Assembly: GCA_027311485.1 (NCBI GenBank)
Contig: DAICYU010000103.1
Coordinates: 1-9,746 of the forward strand
DNA length: 9,746 bases
Reading direction: 5' to 3'
DNA from: Acetobacteraceae bacterium
Lineage (GTDB): Bacteria > Pseudomonadota > Alphaproteobacteria > Acetobacterales > Acetobacteraceae
A model generated the notes under the pieces. That model ran no database searches, had not been told where the DNA came from, and saw nothing but the letters and a program-made list of their open reading frames with translations. Below are positions 6,271 to 9,746 of the stretch, piece after piece (position 1 is the stretch's first letter; each line of letters starts with the position of its first letter). The position numbers and the translations under genes are program-made.

Positions 6271-7851
6271 ATGTTGGACGCTGCACTAAAGACCCAGTTG
6301 ACGGGATATTTCGCGCGGATCACGCAACCGATCGAGCTGGCGGCCTCGCTGGACGATGGCGCCAAGTCGCGGGAGATGCAGGAGCTGCTGGAGGAACTGG
6401 CGGCGCTGTCGGACAAGATCAGCTTTGTCCGCCGCGACGATGATGCACGGGTGCCATCCTTTGCGATTACCCGTGTCGGAACCCCGGTCAGCGTGCGCTT
6501 TGCCGGACTGCCGATGGGGCATGAGTTCAATTCCCTGATCCTGGCGCTGTTGCAGGTGGGCGGCCATCCGCCGAAGGAAGCGCCGGCGGTGCTGGAGCAG
6601 ATCCGTGCCCTGGACGGGGACTTCGTGTTTGAAACGTATTTCTCCCTGTCATGCCAGAACTGCCCGGACGTGGTGCAGGCGCTGAACCTGATCAGCGCGA
6701 TCAACCCGCGGGTGCGGCATGTCGCCATTGACGGCGCGCTGTTCCAGGCGGAGGTGACGGCGCGCGAAGTGATGGCGGTGCCGAGCGTGTTCCTGAATGG
6801 AAAGCCGTTCGCGCAGGGGCGTATGAGCCTGGAGCAGATCCTGGCGAAGCTGGACACCGGGGCGGCCGACCGTCAGGCCGCGGCGATCAAGGGCAAGGAC
6901 GTGTTCGATGTCCTGGTGGTCGGCGGCGGCCCGGCCGGCGCGGCGGCGGCGGTGTATGCGGCCCGCAAGGGCATCCGCACTGGCATCGCGGCGGAGCGGT
7001 TCGGCGGGCAGGTGCTGGACACGATGGGGATCGAGAACTTCATCTCGGTGCCGGAGACCGAGGGCCCGAAAATGGTCGCGGCGCTGGAGCAGCACGTCAA
7101 AGCCTATGACGTGGACATCATGAACCTGCAGACTGCGGTCGGCCTGGTGCCGGCGGCGGCGCCGAATGGCCTGGCGGAGGTGAAGCTGGCCAACGGGGCG
7201 TCGCTGAAAGCGCGGACGGTGATCCTGTCAACCGGCGCCCGCTGGCGGCAGATGAACGTGCCGGGGGAGGCCGAGTACCGCAACAAGGGCGTCGCCTATT
7301 GCCCGCACTGTGACGGCCCGCTGTTCAAGGGCAAGCGCGTGGCGGTGATCGGCGGCGGCAATTCGGGCGTCGAGGCGGCGATCGACCTGGCGGGCATTGT
7401 CGCGCACGTGACGCTAATCGAGTTCGACAGCCGGCTGCGGGCCGATGCCGTGTTGCAGGACAAGCTGCGGTCGCTGCGCAACGTGGCGATCATCACCTCG
7501 GCGCAGACCACCGAGGTGCATGGGGATGGCAGCAAAGTCGTTGGCCTGTCCTACAAGGATCGGGAAACGGGCGCGGCGCAGCGGCTGGATCTTGACGGCA
7601 TCTTCGTGCAGATCGGCCTGGTGCCGAACACCGAATGGCTGAAGGGCACGCTTGCGCTCAGCGCGCGGGGGGAAATCGAGGTGGACGCGCGTGGCCAGAC
7701 CTCGGTGCCCGGTGTGTTCGCGGCCGGTGACGCGACAACGGTGCCGTACAAGCAGATCATCATCGCAATGGGTGATGGCTCCAAGGCGGCGCTGTCCGCG
7801 TTCGATTACCTGATCCGGCAGGCGCCGGCTGAACTGGCGGCCGCGGCGTAA
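6271..7851 (+). CDS. ahpF: Alkyl hydroperoxide reductase subunit F (NADH:peroxiredoxin flavoreductase)
   Basis: A 526-residue flavoprotein that passes electrons from NADH via FAD and two disulfide centres to AhpC. The N-terminal tandem thioredoxin-like domain (1-200) carries C128 and C131 in SLSCQNCPDVV, the pair that reduces AhpC. The thioredoxin-reductase-like part has the FAD-binding GGGPAGAAAA (218-227), the redox CPHC (C344 and C347, in AYCPHCDGPLFKGKR), an NADH-binding GGGNSGVEAA (361-370), and the C-terminal FAD motif GVFAAGDATTVPYKQI. The start at 6271 gives the family-typical MLDAALKTQL N-terminus; a GTG at 6118 would prepend 51 low-quality residues read from the structured spacer. 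The ribosome site is weak (GGGA at 6259-6262). It lies 198 bases after ahpC and is probably co-transcribed with it. Confidence 0.97.
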   Translation: MLDAALKTQLTGYFARITQPIELAASLDDGAKSREMQELLEELAALSDKISFVRRDDDARVPSFAITRVGTPVSVRFAGLPMGHEFNSLILALLQVGGHPPKEAPAVLEQIRALDGDFVFETYFSLSCQNCPDVVQALNLISAINPRVRHVAIDGALFQAEVTAREVMAVPSVFLNGKPFAQGRMSLEQILAKLDTGAADRQAAAIKGKDVFDVLVVGGGPAGAAAAVYAARKGIRTGIAAERFGGQVLDTMGIENFISVPETEGPKMVAALEQHVKAYDVDIMNLQTAVGLVPAAAPNGLAEVKLANGASLKARTVILSTGARWRQMNVPGEAEYRNKGVAYCPHCDGPLFKGKRVAVIGGGNSGVEAAIDLAGIVAHVTLIEFDSRLRADAVLQDKLRSLRNVAIITSAQTTEVHGDGSKVVGLSYKDRETGAAQRLDLDGIFVQIGLVPNTEWLKGTLALSARGEIEVDARGQTSVPGVFAAGDATTVPYKQIIIAMGDGSKAALSAFDYLIRQAPAELAAAA

Positions 7852-7871
7852 GGAAGGCTTTGGGTCGCACG

Positions 7872-7909
7872 GCGGGCCGTTCTGCACCAGGAGCGTGCAG
7901 GCGGCCCGC
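7872..7909 (+). terminator. Hairpin after ahpF, likely transcription terminator
   Basis: GCGGGCCG (7872-7879) pairs with CGGCCCGC (7902-7909). After a small internal loop (TT against G), CTGCAC (7882-7887) pairs with GTGCAG (7895-7900), closing a 7-base loop. The hairpin starts 20 bases after the ahpF stop. It is long and GC-rich but not followed by a clear U-tract, so the terminator call rests on structure and position. Confidence 0.55.
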
Positions 7910-7959
7910 TGCGCGGTTAAATGACCTGGGGTGGTAGCCGGAGGGCTTAGTGCTGTTTT

Positions 7960-7982
7960 CCCGCCGGGGCGTGGCCGGCGGG
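7960..7982. other. Perfect 8-bp inverted repeat
   Basis: CCCGCCGG (7960-7967) and CCGGCGGG (7975-7982) flank a 7-base spacer. The TTTT run (7956-7959) lies before it on the plus strand, so it does not have the orientation of an intrinsic terminator for either strand. It lies 5 bases beyond the end of the small minus-strand frame at 7988-8101 and may be a relic 3' hairpin of that gene. The rest of the gap between ahpF and the next gene (7852-8176) holds only the ahpF hairpin, this repeat and that possible remnant. Confidence 0.4.
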
Positions 7983-7987
7983 CTCGC

Positions 7988-8101
7988 TTACGCCTGCGGT
8001 TGCTTTCTCTCCACGCGCACCTGTCCATCGGCTTCGATGCAGGCGTGATGTACATCCTCGACCATGGCCGGGCCGCCCTTTTCGCAGTTGCGGTTCGCTG
8101 T
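7988..8101 (-). pseudogene. Possible C-terminal remnant of a membrane protein (DUF421-like tail)
   Basis: A 37-residue minus-strand frame is bounded by stops at 8102-8104 and 7988-7990. It contains MVEDVHHACIEADGQVRVER followed by KQPQA. The pattern, an acidic helix, then a hydrophobic residue, then EADGxVxV and a basic end, resembles the C-terminal tail of DUF421 (YetF-type) inner-membrane proteins, whose transmembrane N-terminal part is absent upstream. An ATG (8065) inside it would give only 25 residues, with no clear ribosome site. It could also be a chance reading frame or a genuine short peptide. The family link is recalled by pattern only and is weak. Confidence 0.25.
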
Positions 8102-8176
8102 TTAGAGGCGCAAGAGACCATGGCGCAGCTAATTGTGCAACGGTCTGTTCATTAGTGCAGATCGGACTGTAAACGA

Positions 8177-9118
8177 TCAGTGTGACCGGCTCCACCGCCG
8201 CCTGACCGCACCAACGCTTAGTAGCGCGCCGCTGAAAAGAGCCAAGGTCGGCGGCTCAGGTATTTGAGCCGAACTGTTGCCAACGCCGCTGCTGAGCACG
8301 AGCGTATATTGGCTCGGGTTGCTTGCGGCGACAGTAAATGTAGGGTCAACGAAAGCCGTGGCCGATTCCGTGCTTCCTCCCAAACTTCCCCCGGAGGTCG
8401 CAGAAATCGTCGCAAACATCGCAACCTCATACAAGGTATTTGCCTGCAGGTCATATACGCTGTTTTCGGAGAATGAACGTGAGATGGGGCTCGTGTTGTT
8501 TGTTGGACGTGCATTGAGGTCGAATCGGTCCCACCATCCCGCTAAGCCAATCTGACCGACGGTGTCGTTGTTCCTGGTCCCTACTGATAGTACCGTAAAC
8601 CCCGCGGAGAGACTTACACTGTCGTAAATGCTCGTACCTTCAGACGAAATCGTAGCCGACCCCGAAGCATTTACATGTACAGGGACTGTCCCCGACGCAC
8701 CAACCACTTCAAGATTGTAGGTGAGTTCCCCATCCAAATAGAAGGACGCTGAACCGGGCGTACCGCCGATTGTGTTGGCCGTTCCAGAAACATAAATTGC
8801 GGGTGACGGGGTCGCTGAAAAATTCAGCGAAGCCGCATTCGAAGCTGCATTTGAAATTATTACCCCTGTTGAGTTTGATTTCGATGGTTCAACTGCTTGG
8901 AAGCCGAGATTTGTAGGGCCAGTTACAGCTTGGGAAGTAGAGGCGTTGTCCGAAGATGAGAAATAGCCTCCACTTACGGTCGCACTGAAGGAGCCTGAGT
9001 AGGTCGAGCTGGGGAGTGCTGGTAGGATCGTGCCAGCACGGACGCTCGTCTGCCCATCGGCCAAGACCCACGTGCATGGTATCATAGCAAGCTGCAATCT
9101 TGAAAATTTTCTCACCAT
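8177..9118 (-). CDS. PEP-CTERM sorting-domain protein, unknown function
   Basis: A 313-residue predicted exported protein. The N-terminus (MVRKFSRLQLAMIPCTWVLA) is basic then hydrophobic, fitting a signal peptide cut near residue 20. The body (30-285) is rich in Ser, Thr, Gly, Asn and Ala with alternating hydrophobic residues, suggesting a beta-rich extracellular domain; no enzyme motif is visible. The C-terminus has the PEP-CTERM tripartite signal: IPEP (286-289), a hydrophobic segment (about 291-305) and RRR (306-308). This is recognised by an exosortase in bacteria that make exopolysaccharide, so the mature protein is probably surface-bound or released. No exosortase gene is in the window. 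The start at 9118 is preferred over 9136 because a G-run (GGGGGG) lies 5 bases upstream; neither start has an ideal ribosome site. Its DNA is visibly less GC-rich than neighbouring genes, suggesting transfer or different selection. Confidence 0.8.
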   Translation of the reverse strand: MVRKFSRLQLAMIPCTWVLADGQTSVRAGTILPALPSSTYSGSFSATVSGGYFSSSDNASTSQAVTGPTNLGFQAVEPSKSNSTGVIISNAASNAASLNFSATPSPAIYVSGTANTIGGTPGSASFYLDGELTYNLEVVGASGTVPVHVNASGSATISSEGTSIYDSVSLSAGFTVLSVGTRNNDTVGQIGLAGWWDRFDLNARPTNNTSPISRSFSENSVYDLQANTLYEVAMFATISATSGGSLGGSTESATAFVDPTFTVAASNPSQYTLVLSSGVGNSSAQIPEPPTLALFSGALLSVGAVRRRWSRSH

Positions 9119-9343
9119 TGCCCCCCGCCATCTCATTTATCAGAGTCGGACTTTCTTGACAGCCACAGCAACAGTCCACTGCAAAAACTATTACATTGTC
9201 AATTGAAAATTGAGGCGCGTCCTACGCTTGCCATTGATGGCAGCACGCAAAGTCGTATTAAGAGCATACCTGCGTTTCAGTGTCGAGCATGAGGGGCCCT
9301 CTCCGCCCCAGGCCGATGGTGGCCCGGGTGCGGTTTGTTGCGG

Positions 9344-9571
9344 TCAGGATCGGTCGCCCGTGTGGGTATGGTGGCTGTCCCGCTCCCCGCCGCCGCCCGA
9401 AACGCGGCTGTCAGCGCGATTGGTCGGGCTGCCGGGCGGGGGCGCGGTCCCGGCACGGTCGCCGCCGCGCTTCTTCCCGGTCTCCTGATGATTTTTGCCG
9501 GGACGGTCGCGATCCTGATGACTGCTCCCCGACCCGCCGAACCGGCCGGTATGCGCGTTCTTGTCGGCCAG
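9344..9571 (-). CDS. Small hydrophilic protein, apparent non-AUG (CTG) start
   Basis: A 75-residue frame, if translation starts at CTG 9571, begins (M/L)ADKNAHTGRFGGSGSS and continues HQDRDRPGKNHQETGKKR, then a Gly/Pro/Ser linker and ERDSHHTHTGDRS. It is rich in Gly, Arg, Asp, His and Lys with almost no hydrophobic residues, so probably disordered; it has no recognisable domain. Reading on upstream, the frame overlaps the preceding gene and contains no ATG, GTG or TTG. The CTG lies 2 bases after that gene's TGA, a spacing that suits translational reinitiation. It is not a simple extension of the upstream gene, which is in a different frame. The opposite-strand frame is codon-aligned and hydrophobic, the usual mirror of a hydrophilic gene. 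It could be a real gene with a rare start, a gene whose ATG mutated to CTG, or non-coding. Confidence 0.45.
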   Translation of the reverse strand: MADKNAHTGRFGGSGSSHQDRDRPGKNHQETGKKRGGDRAGTAPPPGSPTNRADSRVSGGGGERDSHHTHTGDRS

Positions 9572-9573
9572 GA

Positions 9574-9746
9574 TCAGCGGCCCTGCTGGTAACCCTTGTT
9601 CGTGGTATTCTGCTTCGTCGCACCCTGGCGACCCTGCTCCGCGAGGTTGCGGTCGCGCGGGTCGTAGCCCTCCTTGGGGTGCGTTTCCTTTTGCGTCGCG
9701 GCGGCGCCCGAGGCTTTGTCGGATCGCTGGTCGGGCGGCACGGGCG
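9574..9746 (-). CDS. Small conserved-looking hydrophilic protein, N-terminus beyond the window
   Basis: The last 57 residues of a minus-strand protein that enters from the right edge. It reads PVPPDQRSDKASGAAATQKE, then THPKEGYDPRDRN and LAEQGRQGATKQNTTNKGY, and ends QQGR. The composition is highly polar, without cysteine or a hydrophobic core, typical of small disordered stress-type proteins. The AEQGRQGxxKQNTTNxGYQQ ending is one I associate with short uncharacterised proteins of Alphaproteobacteria, but no function is known to me. Its stop (9574-9576) is 2 bases before the CTG of the next small frame, so the two are probably co-transcribed and perhaps translationally coupled. Its start and promoter lie outside the window. 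Confidence 0.7.
   Translation of the reverse strand, partial: PVPPDQRSDKASGAAATQKETHPKEGYDPRDRNLAEQGRQGATKQNTTNKGYQQGR

Noticed and set aside
9197..9202. Perfect TTGACA on the minus strand as the promoter of the PEP-CTERM gene
   Set aside because: No acceptable -10 element lies 16-18 bases downstream, so the match alone is not enough.
9335..9592. 85-residue plus-strand ORF with a hydrophobic segment that could be a membrane span
   Set aside because: It is codon-aligned antisense to the polar minus-strand frame, which explains the hydrophobic stretch; it also overlaps the end of the preceding small gene and has no good ribosome site.

Overview
The window looks like chromosomal DNA of a GC-rich alphaproteobacterium, most likely an Acetobacteraceae relative. 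This is inference from the high GC, the EF-G-like translation-factor paralogue, the PEP-CTERM protein and the style of the genes; no rRNA or other taxonomic marker is present.

Left part (1-2124). A short C-terminal remnant of what looks like an IS5-type transposase (138-311, +) lies tail to tail with a broken isochorismatase-like cysteine hydrolase (333-831, -). That gene has lost an internal segment that should carry the catalytic cysteine, and its surviving C-terminus lies in another frame. Fifteen bases upstream is a complete Tat-exported bicupin oxalate decarboxylase (847-2124, -).

Middle (2215-5378, - strand). An EF-G-like GTPase paralogue with degenerate G motifs (2215-4182) is followed, 90 bases on, by the decarboxylase and then the broken hydrolase, possibly one transcript. 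Upstream of it is oxyR (4437-5378), the peroxide-sensing LysR-type regulator with both redox cysteines.

Peroxide module (5379-7909). oxyR is divergent from ahpC (5509-6072) and ahpF (6271-7851), a complete two-component alkyl hydroperoxide reductase. The divergent region carries three evenly spaced ATCG/CGAT tetrads with the 4-7-4-7-4 spacing of an OxyR operator. Two strong hairpins lie between ahpC and ahpF, and a terminator-like hairpin follows ahpF.

Right part (7910-9746). A mostly gene-free stretch holds a possible 37-residue membrane-protein tail remnant. Next comes a PEP-CTERM surface or secreted protein (8177-9118, -) whose DNA is clearly less GC-rich than its neighbours. Two small hydrophilic proteins on the minus strand close the window: one running off the right edge (9574-9746), and a 75-residue reading frame only 2 bases behind it that has no ATG, GTG or TTG start.

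The best-supported functional unit is the OxyR-AhpC-AhpF peroxide response. I saw no CRISPR array, tRNA, rRNA, complete mobile element or phage gene. I did not find a convincing undescribed multi-gene system; the most unusual items are the start-less small ORF, the deleted hydrolase and the structured ahpC-ahpF spacer.
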